Shown piece after piece: positions 54,116-64,000 of a stretch of 64,000 nucleotides of DNA. Positions within the stretch are counted from its first letter, which is position 1, and every line of letters starts with the position of its first letter. The notes beneath the pieces are model-generated. The model was not told the origin of the DNA and did not search any database. It saw only the letters and a list, made by a program, of their open reading frames with translations. Made by a program: the position numbers and the translations under genes. This stretch comes from Symbiodinium sp. CCMP2592 (lineage: Eukaryota; Sar; Dinophyceae; Suessiales; Symbiodiniaceae): contig CAJNDT010000513.1 of the NCBI GenBank assembly GCA_905221615.1, positions 372,001 to 436,000 of the forward strand, read 5' to 3'.

Positions 54116-54880
54116 CTCGGGTCTCTAGCTTTCTCCCAAGCCTCCATTGCAGTGAACATTGGGTTCTGCATCAAGCTGTCCCACTCGCTGCGCGGCGGCA
54201 CGCCATGTTGGAACTCTGCCTGAAAGTCTCCTGCCATTATGAGCACGTCGCCGTCTTCTTGGAACAATATCTTTGTTTGCTCGGCCTTCTTCTTTTTGCT
54301 GCCCAAAGTCAACACACCTCCATGGCCAAAGGAAAGCGACGTGATCGGATCACGAGTGCTGTAAGTGTCGGAGGAGTCCGAATGAGGCTCGATTCCATGA
54401 TTCGCACAGTGGTCATTCCAATTCCACAAAACCTGCCACGACTTGTCCAACCAAACGGGACGAAGGTCACACTATACTGAACTTAGAACCCTAGCAAAAA
54501 ATGTAATTTTAGCTGTATCTTAGGGATTATAATAACGAAAAATTAAAAGCTATTTCTAAGTACCCTAAGTTCTATAGCACCGCCAGGGTGCGGGGGGATT
54601 TGGGGGATTTAGGGCCTAGGGTTTCGGCAGTTTGGGCGATTGAGGTTTATGGGAGAGAATGAGCAGTCAGGATTAAGCGTCCACCTCAAACCTCAATCAA
54701 ACACGAGCTTCTGCTAAATTCTACACGCCGGCGAACCCCAGCTTGAACTTGAACTCAGATCCCCGATCCGCACTATCGCTGAACCTACAGTCTAAACTTA
54801 GACAACCAAACGTGGCATCCCTACCTCGATAACTGTTCGAACAATGTGGCCACCCGGAGAAGCAACGGCCTAACTGCTGC
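54116..54880 (-). CDS. AlkB-like 2-oxoglutarate/Fe(II) dioxygenase, partial (exons 54880-54825, 54784-54727, 54471-54116)
   Basis: Three minus-strand exons join in phase: AAVRPLLLRVATLFEQLS, then FSDSADRGSEFKFKLGFAG, then a 118-codon exon. The last carries the double-stranded beta-helix of the AlkB family: VLWNWNDHCANHGIEPHSDS with the iron ligands HxD (model residues H68, D70), PITSLSFGHGGVLTLG, then GDVLIMAGDFQAEFQHGVP with the distal ligand H127. The C-terminal RxxxxxR that binds 2-oxoglutarate is not in this exon and must lie further left if the gene is intact. Family members oxidatively demethylate nucleic acids or protein; the substrate here is unknown. The last intron contains a family I element whose terminus CAGTATAG forms the acceptor, and a family D element lies just downstream (54047-53946). 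Exon 3 ends CCGAG|GTCCAC. Confidence 0.75.
54472..54568. mobile_element. conserved ~100-bp element family I (4 copies, not a simple hairpin)
   Basis: Begins CTATACTGAACTTAGAACCC, continues TAGCAAAAA..TAATTTTAGCTG, ends CTATTTCTAAGTACCCC. Copies: 20004-20090, 37863-37966, 54472-54568, 62951-63049. It lacks long terminal inverted repeats, unlike the others. Its reverse-strand end CAGTATAG is the acceptor of the AlkB-like exon. Confidence 0.85.
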
Positions 54881-55214
54881 CTAACCATGTGCATCTTAAT
54901 AGCTCTGTTTAAGGCTGAGGATAGGGCTAGGGTTCAGGGCTGAGGATATAGGAAGCCAAGACCATGAAGCCTGAGCCCCCAAAAAGCCCAAATCTTGAAC
55001 TCCCCCTCCCCACGAAAACCTAAACCCTAAACCCTAAACCTTAAACCGCGTTTGCCTGCCGTTTTGTCGGCAGCCTCGCGACCCTGGCAGCAACAGAGGA
55101 TTCGTTTCGGGCCCCGAACCCTAAAACCCCAAAACCCCTCAGCCTTGGGTAGGGTTTAGGGGTTTAGGGTTTAGGGGTTTAGGGTTTAGGGTTTAGGGTT
55201 TAGGTTTTAGGGTT

Positions 55215-55340
55215 ATTAATATTGGGTACGGCCCCCACTCAGTAATAGTTGAATAGTATTCATAATATAGATATACTAGGACCTCAATAGTAGCCCTCTT
55301 ATAAATTCTTATTGTATGGGGGTCAGTACCTAACCAAAAC
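55215..55340. mobile_element. palindromic element family W (2 copies)
   Basis: Arms GGGTACGGCCCCCACTCAGT / GGGGGTCAGTACC with GAATAGTATTCATAATATAG inside. Copies: 55223-55335 and 56590-56705; the second reads GGGTACCGCCCCCATACAG and ACTGAGTGGGGGCAGTACCC. Confidence 0.8.
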
Positions 55341-55639
55341 CCCAAACCCCACACCAAAACCTGGCACCAGGAAAGGCTTTGGTTCGACTTGAGCCTAAAC
55401 CCACACCGTGAGCCTAAAGATAAAACCTGAAACAGTCTCGTGGACTCCCAGACCGTATCCCTAGATAAACCCAAAACCCCTAAACCCAACCACCCCTTAA
55501 TAGTATTTCGACGATGATGGCTATGAGGCCTCTGCTGAAGGTATCTTTAGGGCGACCTGGTATACGGCTCGGAGTTTTGCAGGCGATGCATGCACAGTCA
55601 TAGTATAGGTCTGTGTAGATGTTTAGATGAGGCCTTGCT

Positions 55640-55799
55640 TCTGACCCCCTTTGTTTCCTTTGAAACTTTCGGGGTTGTGAGCTTGGTCGCGGAATGGGGG
55701 GCCTACGGCATGATGTACCTGAAAGACGGCACCCCGACTCTAATGAGGATTTTGGGGATACTTCGGGTCTCGGGGTCAGGGCGGCAACGCCAGTCATGA
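55640..55799 (+). CDS. possible terminal exon (VAEWGAYGMMYLKDGTPTLM)
   Basis: Open to TGA 55797-55799: TPFVSFETFGVVSLVAEWGA, YGMMYLKDGTPTLMRILGIL, RVSGSGRQRQS. G-rich first positions support this frame, though the minus strand is also open. No clear acceptor; no family recognised. Confidence 0.3.
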
Positions 55800-57879
55800 G
55801 CACAGTTGGCAGGGGCACCTAGACCTCTAACCTATACATCCTGGGTATGAACACTTGCATAGACTTACCGCGAGACCCTGACCTTAAAGCACAACCGCTG
55901 AACCTTAGATAAAGAAGACAGCAAGTTTGAACCCTAGTCACTTCTAGCCCATCCATGGCCACGGAATCTTCAACAAATAAGCTACTATGATGACCCCTCA
56001 CAGGACCCTCCAATTTCTGAAACCTCCGCATGGCTTGCAGCAAGCTGAGCCATCAAAGAAGAAACAAACCCTCAAGACCTAGTCGACAAGAGGTTTTATG
56101 ACTTGGGATCTAATATAGGACCCTTACTATATAGAATAAGGTTCTGTGGTAGTTCTACTCTTAGCTGAATAAGGACCCGCCCCCCACCCCCCCAAAAACA
56201 AGCTTGATACTTTTTGGCCATTACAGTAAATCCTAGGTTCACGAGTCTACTAATTAGTCAGGGTTTAAGGTTCAGGATCTCGCGCCTATTGCACTGAAAA
56301 ACCTGTGTCCAGGTGTTCGATGCACGGTACTGCCCGTGCCGCCAATCGCCTGCGATGTTTAGCGTTATACTTAAACTGAGTATAATGTGACAACATATGA
56401 AATATGAAAAAGTATATTGCGATATAATGAAATATAATGCACCCTCTGACTCTGAAGTCCGACGCCCGCCAAAATCGGCAGCGGCACAGAGGTGGGGGCA
56501 GCAGGCTTCTCGGCTCTGGAATCGGCGTGAAGGCAGCGGTCACCCTCAGACAGTCAGAAGTTGGGTAATATGTTCAGGGTGGCTCTAGGTTGGGTACCGC
56601 CCCCATACAGTCACAGTCTATAATAAGGCTACTATTAAGGTCCGAATATATCTATATTATGAATGTTACAGTATCCAACTGTTACTGAGTGGGGGCAGTA
56701 CCCAAGCTTTAGGATTACTTTAGGCCTAACCTCCCAAGATTGACAGTCGGGTCTTGCAGAAGGGCTTCAGGGCTGGAGATTAACAGAAATCAGGGCACAG
56801 CAGACATGCAGCACATGGGTGGTTGTCAAAATAAGGGTCCCTTCTTGGGAACCCTAAACATTAGGTGCCGCATTATAATAGGGACCCAACAAGAGTAATT
56901 TTGACAACCACCCACAGCCTTAAAGCCCGAAAGCCCGCGAATCGAAAGTGAACCACTTGCCTACGCACTAGGATTCGTTGAAAAGCGTTCCATGCATCTG
57001 GCAAAATTAAGCCGCTAGTTGGTTGAAGTATAGAAGCCTACTTAAAGTCACGGGCGATCAAGCAAGTCCTTTGTAAGTAGACATAAACGTCGCGTAGCCC
57101 ATTTACTACGTGCCCTGCCCATTAAAGCCTTGTGCCCTCAAAGATTGCTTCTAGCTCCCATTGAAGAAGCTTTACTTCTATCCAACTTACTAAGCCCTCT
57201 GATGTTTTAAGTTGTAGGCCGACCTTGCCGCCCAGGCTTTGCAGTGTCCCCGAAATCCGAACCCTCAGGGCTTAGGGCCTACGGTAAAGTGTGGGGGGGG
57301 TGCCAGTTAGGGGCAGGCCAATCTGTGGACATGTACAGAGGTGTCAGAAAACTAGGGCACCCTGACATAGACCCAAAACAGCTGGTTTAAGGTTTAGGGC
57401 TTTAGGGTTTAGCCGTTTGGGGAGGACCCCAACCAAACTTAGGAAAGGCCCATATAAACTAAAACCCCCTTGGTCCGGCTCGCATGCGACACTTGCAACA
57501 CCCTTGTAAAAACCCCTTGCAAACCTCTGCAGAACCACACAACGCCCTCTAAAGCCCTTCTGGATCATCACCCACGAAGAATCCGCGATAGAGGCCCTAG
57601 CCCCTAAACCTTGAAGCCCTTGTACATGGGTGGTTGTCAAAATTAGGGTCCCTTTTTGGGTACCCTAAATATTACAGTAGGAAAAGGGGACCGTCATTTT
57701 GACAACCACCCACATACATAGATCCCTTATGAGAGTACCCTTATATGGAACCCTTTAAAGTACCTAAGTGCTTGTACCCTAAACCCTAAACCCTAAGTGC
57801 TTGTTTTCATCCTCTTCTGCGTGCAAAAGGGCCAGTGACAGTCGACAGCATGCTCCCGCGCTCGCTGATCTTCGACGTT

Positions 57880-58150
57880 CTCTTTGCCCTGCGCCGCTCG
57901 GTTTAGGGTTTAAGGGTCCTGTCTTAGGGTTTAGGGTCCTTTCTTAGGGTTTAGGGTCCTTTCTTAGGGTTTAGGGTCCTTTCTTAGTGTTTAGGTCCTT
58001 TCTGAGGGTTTAGGGTTTTTGCCCTGCGCCGTTCGGTTTAGGCCTTCGGGGCCTTTTGGGGGGTTTAGGGTTTTTGCCCTGCGCCGTTCGGTTTGGGGTT
58101 TAGGGTCCTTTTCGGGGTTTAGGGTTTGGGGTTTTGGCCCTGCGCCGTTC
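57880..58150. repeat. compound minisatellite with telomere-like units
   Basis: Four copies of TTTGCCCTGCGCCG.TCGGTT (about 57884, 58019, 58074, 58136) alternate with a ~20-bp unit, TTTAGGGTCCTTTCTTAGGG, repeated five times (57904-58005). Confidence 0.88.
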
Positions 58151-58725
58151 TAATGAGGTCTGTGCTGTGCTGACCATCCTGCCGCAAGACCCGATGAAAG
58201 ATCAAAACTTGACTGGCTTGTGTAAGAAACGGGTTTAGAGTTTGGGGTATAAAGCAATTCAGCAATAGGCCTGCTAAAGTCTGTTTAGGGCTGTAGACTG
58301 CTTCTTTTGAATTAAGGTATAGTCCCTGAACAAGCGGTGTTTGGCTTTATGGTGATGCTTTGGGAAATCAGCTACTGTTGATGGTATAAATCCTGCATTA
58401 CCCATAATAAGGAATATACCGTAATTCCCATCAGGAAGTATATCATCAACCGTTGGAGCCCGCTCACCCGCATTTTAACTCTTAAGCCATTGCGTACCTG
58501 GTTATAACCCAGAGGGTCCAAGTACCCAGATAGTAGGGTTTCAAGCTCCAAAAACCATTCAGAGTATGGATTCTAGGACCTGAACCCTACTATTTCGACT
58601 TGGGCCCTCTGGGTAATGCATTACTATGCACGGGTGCACGAAAAACAGACATCCAGACCAGACAAAAAGCTAAACCGCACTGTCCAAGCAGCTCAGCTTC
58701 TAAGGGTTGGGATTTACGGTCGCGG

Positions 58726-58838
58726 ACCCAGGAGTAACCTGGAAATAAAAAGGGTGCCCTTTTTGGTTTAGAGGAGCTTATAAGGGAACCTGAACCCTAA
58801 AAAGGGAGTAAGGGCCTACTCTAGGTCCCTAAGTTGAA
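58726..58838. mobile_element. palindromic element family P and relative
   Basis: GGGTGCCCTTTTTGGTTTAG..CCTGAACCCTAAAAAGGG, copies 16025-16125 and 58738-58832. A related form with arms TAGGATGCCCAGTAACC / TACTGGGCATCCTA is at 35953-36061 and 53233-53343. Confidence 0.8.
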
Positions 58839-58929
58839 AGAAGTGACGGGAGCGGCTTTAAGACCTGCGAGGCTCAGTTCCGGAAGCCATGCCGCGAAAA
58901 GATGCCGGGTTTAGGGTTGTGTATAACTA

Positions 58930-59025
58930 CCCTAAGACCCCAAAGTAGTTCCTTTTTGGGGTTCATCTTCAGAATCTTATGAGGTAATCCGAAAAAGGAA
59001 CTACTATGGGGCCTCTCGGTAGCTA
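58930..59025. mobile_element. palindromic element family O (6 copies)
   Basis: Arms CCAAAGTAGTTCCTTTTTGG / CCAAAAAGGAACTACTATGG with TTCATATATGGAATCC inside; ends near GAGCCTCTGGGTAG. Copies: 1893-2000, 10402-10672 (split by family A), 15955-16160 (split by family P), 28885-29005, 52400-52488, 58930-59025. At 2000 the GGGTAG end is an exon boundary. Confidence 0.83.
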
Positions 59026-59605
59026 GTTTAATTGACAAGGAACTTGTTGAGGCACTCCCGCACCAAAAAAAGCAGCACGTAGCGGGAGGCTCTCAGAGCC
59101 CTTAAGAGGGTCCTTGCAGTTGGCCGCAGCCGTAATAATAGAAGAAACGACCCCCCAAGGACCAACTGAACCTGAAACGAGGTTCAAAACCGATAGAAGG
59201 ACGATTGCAACAGGATGTAGGAAAAGGGCATCATAGTGCGACATCCCGTGCTTAAGGACTCAAATTGCCACCGGATGTAGCTAAATGGTGAGAACCACTT
59301 CAACGTAGTGACGCGGGGCTGAACAAACCTGAGCTGAACTTGGCCATACTGAGATCCAGCTGCATACAGTTTACTGCAAACTAGCATAAACGGGTTATAT
59401 AACACTGCGGACACTGCAACATGAAATACACGAACATGGCTGCATGTGTCTGAACTAAACTGACACCTCTGACCCCTGACAGCTCCCTGGCTGTCCGAAA
59501 CCCTGCAAGCCCCAAAACCTGAGTCCCTTAACCCTAAACCCACAAGCCTATAAATCCTAGCCCTAAACTTTCTAAATCCTGCTTAAGAGTCCCTTGACCT
59601 AAAGC

Positions 59606-59746
59606 CCCAAGCCCCATCACTCTTAGAGTAAAGTCCTCGTTAGCTTTTTAAAAACCCAAGCCCTATCACTCTTAAAGTGAAGTCCTCATTAGTTTTTTAA
59701 AAAACTTAAGCCCCAAGCCCTATCACTCTTAAAGTGAAGTCCTCAT
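59606..59746. repeat. tandem repeat, three ~50-60-bp units
   Basis: CCCAAGCCCTATCACTCTTA then AAGTGAAGTCCTCATTAG and a TTTTTTAAAA spacer, three copies with few differences. Confidence 0.85.
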
Positions 59747-60072
59747 TGAGGAGATTCTGCACATAGAGCTTGTCCGCGGCGAGCGCAGCCTCAAGTTTAG
59801 AGCTCCCAAGGTTTTAAATTCTCAGTCCGAGTTTTAGGGTTTAGGGGTTTAGTTCAGGGTTTAGGGTTTAGTTTAGGGTTTAGGGGCTTTAAAGTTATCA
59901 GTCAGACTTTAGGGTTTAGGAGATTAGTTCGGGGTTTAGAGGGTTTAAAGTTATCAATCAAGAACGAAATTAGCTGCCTACAGAAGTATTTTAAGGGCCT
60001 TCGTAATTAACATTCGCAGGGTTTGGGGTGTATGATGGTACAAGAAGTATGCGCAAACAGGATCCCTGAGGA

Positions 60073-60234
60073 ATGGTTGGGAACACAGGTGGCGACCAGG
60101 GCAAACAGAACAAAGAACAACAGGGGGACAACAACCAGCCCAACAAGGACGGGAAGGGCCGCGGCCAATTTGCTAGCGCACAGGACACGCATTCAAAGAC
60201 TACAGGCTCAACGCCAAAGCGAAAGTTAAAGTAA
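60073..60234 (+). CDS. small Gln/Asn/Lys-rich frame, 53 codons
   Basis: ATG 60073 follows an in-frame TGA. It reads MVGNTGGDQGKQNKEQQGDN, NQPNKDGKGRGQFASAQDTH, SKTTGSTPKRKLK, then TAA. Third positions are G/C-rich (GGC GAC CAG GGC), and the KRKLK tail resembles a nuclear localisation signal. Other frames in the island (for example HDNVHGLFGDKRSSPESRAQ downstream) are also open, so exon limits are unclear. Confidence 0.3.
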   Translation: MVGNTGGDQGKQNKEQQGDNNQPNKDGKGRGQFASAQDTHSKTTGSTPKRKLK

Positions 60235-61704
60235 CCAAGGGCAGCGTGGTCTAAGTGGACGACGACACGACAACGTCCACGGCCTCTTTGGCGACAAACG
60301 GTCGAGTCCCGAGTCGCGGGCACAAGAGGCTCTGGCAATTTCTCAAGCCCTTATAGCAATGTGATTACCTCTTGCGGTTCCTAAAGTCATAAGGATGCTG
60401 GTCATACGATGTATGCTGATTCTTAAGGCCCTAGATTCAGTGAGGAGGCGCGGTGACCTATGCGGTGGGTTAGCAGCCAGACCGGCCAGACCTTCCAAAA
60501 TCCCTTAATTAAGGAATATACCTTAAATCATAGTAGGATCCCTAATATGATTTAAGGTATATTCCTTAATTAAAGGATTTTGGAAGGTCTGGGCAGCTCG
60601 TCTCTGAATAGTACTTGGAAGTCTCCGACTGCCACTTTGAGGACTTGACCCCGACATTCTTCTTTCGCTCCGTCATGGTGATCGTCCTGCGAGACTGCAG
60701 AATCTCCGAACATGGTTCAGGGTTCGGGGTTTAGGAGAAATTCCCAAATTCTCCTTTGACTCCTTCTCCCAGAATATCCTACCATTTTAGGGACTTTTCT
60801 AAGGAAATCATGATAAGGAACCCCCAAAAGGGTTGCTTCTTCAGGGTCCAGGTAAGCCTTAACACGTCAAGTTCTGAACTCTGAATCACAACACCCTAAA
60901 CTTAGGATGTCCTTAAGGGGGGGTGGTCCAAGGGGGGTAGGTAACCTAGTAATCCCCATTATTCCCCAATACTCCCTAAGCTTCCCTAAGGTTCCCCAAA
61001 GCTCCCTAGTACCCTCCCCCCTTGAACCACCCCCCCTTAAGGATCCTATAATAAACTCGAAAACCCCGAACGAATCCTAAGGCCCTACACCCTGCATCTT
61101 ACACCTCAAAGCATCGAAGCCCTCAATCTGAAACTAAAGTGCTGAACCCTAAATCTCGAACCCTAAGGCCCTCTTAGTTGCTGAGTTCATAATCCCCCAA
61201 ACGTGTACACTTTTAGTTTTATAGTGGGTGAGATTATCACCAAAAAGTGTGAAATGTATCCACTCAGCTACTAAGTAAATCTAAAACCCCGAAGACCCTG
61301 AACACCCTGAAACCCTACATCTGAGACCCAACGGCCATGATACTCTATATCTGAAGCCCTTCCTGAACCCTCGTTCCTACCCGGACCCTAAATAAAACCT
61401 ACGTTTTAGGGCTCGGTGCTATGATGTCCTGAAACAATACCAAATAAAGTAGGTTATATGGGATAAGGTAGACCCTAAAACCTAAACCCCTAAACCCCTG
61501 AGCCCTGAACCCCCCAAGTACCCTTTAAAGGGCTCTAATATTCCTCATTAAGAGGTGATTAAGGGCTACAAAAAAAAGGTAGTTTGGGAGTCTAGGTAGA
61601 CCCTAAACCCCTAAACCCCTGATCCCCTAACCCCTAGACCCCTAAACCCTAACCCCTAAACCCCTCCCCCTGGGGTGAGCCCTGAGCCCTAAAGCCCTGA
61701 ACCC

Positions 61705-61778
61705 TACAGAATAGTAGGTTATGACACCTAAATTACAGGGTCTAACCCCTAACACAGTAGGTGTTTGGATCCCCAGGT
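61705..61778. mobile_element. element family R (5 copies)
   Basis: Ends CCTACAGAATAGTAGGTTAT and TTTTTGGATCCCC, with ATTATAGGGT inside. Copies: about 2145-2205 (partial), 2415-2490, 6353-6432, 31428-31500, 61705-61778. Confidence 0.72.
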
Positions 61779-61973
61779 AAACCCGAAAGCCCTGAACCCA
61801 AAGTTCGACCCTAAACCCTAAACCCTAACCTTAAACCCTAAACCCCAAAACCCTTAAACCCTAACCCCCAAACCCCCCCCAAACCCTAAAGCCCTGAACC
61901 CAAAATTCGACGTGCGGCGCTGGCCTTCTGCAGCCTTTCGATCGGCCCAGCTCCCTCCAGGGCCGGGGTTTAC

Positions 61974-62073
61974 CCTTACCTTAAGCCGGAATAACCTACC
62001 TTTTTAGGGTTCCTTATTATGATTTCCTTATATAAGTCCTTAAAAAGGTAGGTTATTCCGGCTTAAGGTAGGC
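61974..62073. mobile_element. palindromic element family E (5 copies)
   Basis: Arms CCTTAAGCCGGAATAACC / GGTTATTCCGGCTTAAGG, inner TACCTTTTTAGGGTTCC. Copies: 14113-14206, 29389-29459 (outer arms missing), 43490-43581, 60757-60860 (diverged), 61974-62073. Confidence 0.85.
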
Positions 62074-63551
62074 TCTAAGGACTCATATGTTGAGGCTTTT
62101 GGGCCCAAAGACCATACTATATAAGGCTTTTGGGCTGTTTTGAGCCGTAGGGTTATAGTAGAAGCCAGAAAACTGAAACATTAGACTCCTCATGCCCTCA
62201 AGGTAAAGTGTAAGGGATCCTAGCACTAATCCTCCTAAAACCATGTTCCAACTTTCTGGGGTTCGCTATAAGGCTTTTGAGAATTTAAGGACTTGAGGTT
62301 TAGGGTTTACGGGGTTTAGGGTTTAGGGGCTTTTGAAGGTTTTAAAGAATTTAATTAGGGTTTTGGGTTGTTGTTTGAGGTTGTAAGGGTTTAATTAGGG
62401 CTTGGGGCTCAATTTAAGGGTCTTTCGGAATCCGATTAGGGTTTAACGATTTATGTGTTTAGGGTTTAGAACTCTTGTGATGGGTGTTTAAGGGATTTTC
62501 TTTAGGGTTTAGGGATTTGGGGGTTTAGGGTTTGGATATTTAGTTCTTTCCAAATCGACACCTAGTTCGTCGAGGTACTAGGAAGGACCTGTAATAGGAA
62601 GAGATATCCTGACAAGGAACCATATAAACAAGTTAGATTTCTGGGTTCAGAACCGCAAGGACCAGTACTTGTGACAAGCTTTGGGGTGCAGAATCTGAGG
62701 TTTTCGGGTCTAAGGTGACTTTGTAGCCTTTTCCTTGAACCCGGCTTTGAAGAAGCCAGGGAGAAAAAAGTATAGACTTTATTTCATAATGGTTCCCTCT
62801 AAGTAACAGGTCTCCAAAAAAGTCTTAAAGTATGGTACTCCAAAACGCAGCAAGCCCTAACTCTAAGGCTCAAAATAGCACAAAAGCCTTATATAGTATG
62901 GTCTTTGGGCCCCAAAGCCTTAAAATATGAGTCCTTAGAGCCTAAGAGTAACTATACTGAACTTAGAACCCTAGCAAACATTTTAATTTTAGCTGTTTCT
63001 TAGGAATTATAATAACCAAAAATTTGAAAATATTTCTAAGTACCCCCAAGGTAAGACTATCATCGCAACCCAAGCCCAAGGCCCGGCCTCAGCAGCTGTT
63101 CAAATGGCTTCTCCTCCTCAGCCTCCTCTGCTGCCTCTTTTTGGGGCTTTAGGGTGAGTCTAATCTAGGGGCCTTAATAATTAGGCTAGGGTTTTGGGCC
63201 CACTATACTATAATTATGATCATAAGGAGCCCCCAAGCTGGTATAGCTAATTATAACTGGGTTGTGCTTTAAACCCTTTGAAAATTATTCATGAATAGGT
63301 TCCCTTTACAAGAAAACAAGGGAAATTAAAAATTATCCAAAAGCACAACCCAATTAAGGCCCATAGGTTAAGGTTTAGGTTGGGGTGCAGAGCTTCAAGA
63401 CCTGATTAAAAGCGCGGGTGGAGGGTGGTGGGGGGGTGGGTTTGGGGGGGGGGGGGGGTCCGGCTTCGCGCTCCAGAGTATAGCCAGCCTTGTTAAAAAA
63501 ACATAGTACGCTCGGGACACCGGTGGCTTCCTCCCTCCCTGGTGCTTCGTA

Positions 63552-63635
63552 GGGAATGGGGGAATGGATCCCTACAGAAGTCCGTCTCTAGTCCCCAATT
63601 ATAGCCCCCATAATCCATTCCCCCATTCCCGGCTA
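63552..63635. mobile_element. palindromic element family U (3 copies)
   Basis: Arms GTAGGGAATGGGGGAATGG / CCATTCCCCCATTCCC. Copies: 34516-34583, 47533-47622, 63552-63635. The GTAGGG terminus is a splice donor for the exon at 34687-34583 (minus) and probably at 47533 (plus). Confidence 0.82.
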
Positions 63636-64000
63636 AACACCAGATAGTTTCTGCTTGAAAAGAGTATTGTCAATCAGGGCTGTGCATTACAGGTGCAGGT
63701 GTGAGACTATCGTCCTGTGGAGCTTTGGGAGTGTACTACAGTAGAAACAGGACTTAATGTAGGAACGTGATTAAGAAACCTTGGGCCCTAATTCGGGTTC
63801 CTTACGATATGAATCCTACTATTTTGGGTTATAGGCCCAGGGTTTCTTAATCAGGTTCCTGCATTAACATTAATAATGAGAATATGGTGGGGGTTTAGAG
63901 TTTAAGGTTTCGGGGGTTTCCGAAAATAGGGGACCATAGTATAGTATCCTACAAAGTAGGATCCTTATTATAAGGACCCCAAAATAAGGTACCCATATTT

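Larger units (their letters stand above)
56720..59960. other. no supported gene
   Basis: Family N (56815, 57626), C (58374), P (58738) and O (58930) elements, a palindrome with GAGGGTCCAAGTACCCAGAT arms (58500-58612), minisatellites and telomere-like tracts. Open frames at 59023-59543 lack coding-like composition. Confidence 0.5.
60600..64000. other. element-dense right end, no supported gene
   Basis: Families E (60757, 61974), M (60905), B (61174), Q (61508), R (61705), G (62157), S (62760), I (62951), H (63162), T (63256), U (63552) and D (63917), a palindrome with AGGAACGTGATTAAGAAACC arms (63750-63868, also 38508-38596), and G/C-rich tracts (62290-62535, 63410-63460). Confidence 0.6.

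Noticed and set aside
59184-59543. 119-codon minus-strand open frame
   Set aside because: Composition is not coding-like, and no splice context or conserved pattern supports it.
59991-60338. 115-codon minus-strand hydrophobic frame
   Set aside because: It is antisense to the GC-biased plus-strand island (60073-60234), whose Gln/Asn/Lys codons mirror into Leu/Val/Phe; the plus reading is more natural.
361-64000. Long ribosomal or transfer RNA genes
   Set aside because: I saw no recognisable rRNA core or tRNA cloverleaf boxes; the hairpins here are long perfect palindromes of repeated families.
1-64000. Dinoflagellate-type mitochondrial or plastid DNA
   Set aside because: No cox, cob, psb or rRNA fragments are visible; base composition and the spliced exon islands fit nuclear DNA better.

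Overview
This window looks like nuclear DNA of a eukaryote with many introns. I infer an alveolate of the dinoflagellate type, without certainty. Four things point there: TTTAGGG-type telomere motifs spread over the whole 64 kb on both strands; dozens of short palindromic elements of about 100 bp; protein-like sequence present only as islands of 50-350 bp bounded by GT/AG (sometimes GC) splice signals; and no rRNA, tRNA, long ORF or prokaryotic gene order. The longest uninterrupted protein-like stretch is about 140 codons.

Three layers are interleaved. (1) Exon islands on both strands. The best models join exons in phase across a repeat: 3366-3653, 8052-8366, 23469-23782, 25449-25712 and 46451-46806 on plus; 6021-5769, 16797-16328 and 54880-54116 on minus. 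Only two products are recognisable: an AlkB-like 2-oxoglutarate/Fe(II) dioxygenase (54.1-54.9 kb, minus) and a reverse-transcriptase fragment (48.2-48.7 kb, minus). (2) More than twenty families of short inverted-repeat elements (labelled A-W here), with roughly a hundred copies. Several have splice-like termini and lie exactly between phase-compatible exons, so they behave as introners (intron-generating transposons). (3) Degenerate TTTAGGG/CCCTAAA tracts, which fill other introns and sometimes sit inside the palindromic elements.

Layout: 0-8.4 kb is dense in exon islands. 8.4-12.6 kb is mostly palindromes and telomere-like tracts with no convincing gene. 12.7-29.9 kb alternates exon islands with palindromes, plus a TA/TG microsatellite block near 26.6-27.0 kb. 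28.3-33.1 kb and 36.9-41.9 kb are rich in telomere-like tracts, including a perfect ten-unit array with flanking duplication at 31.15 kb. 33.4-35.1 and 40.1-41.4 kb hold further exon islands, and 42.4-55.8 kb carries several more. 56-64 kb is mainly palindromes, minisatellites and CCCTAA tracts, and the window ends inside a family D element.

The genes show no common pathway. What unites the window is its architecture: small exons separated by element-derived and telomere-repeat-derived introns. Exon calls rest on reading-frame openness, base bias, splice signals and phase agreement that I judged by eye. In GC-rich islands more than one frame is often open, so exact exon ends, and sometimes the strand, remain uncertain.
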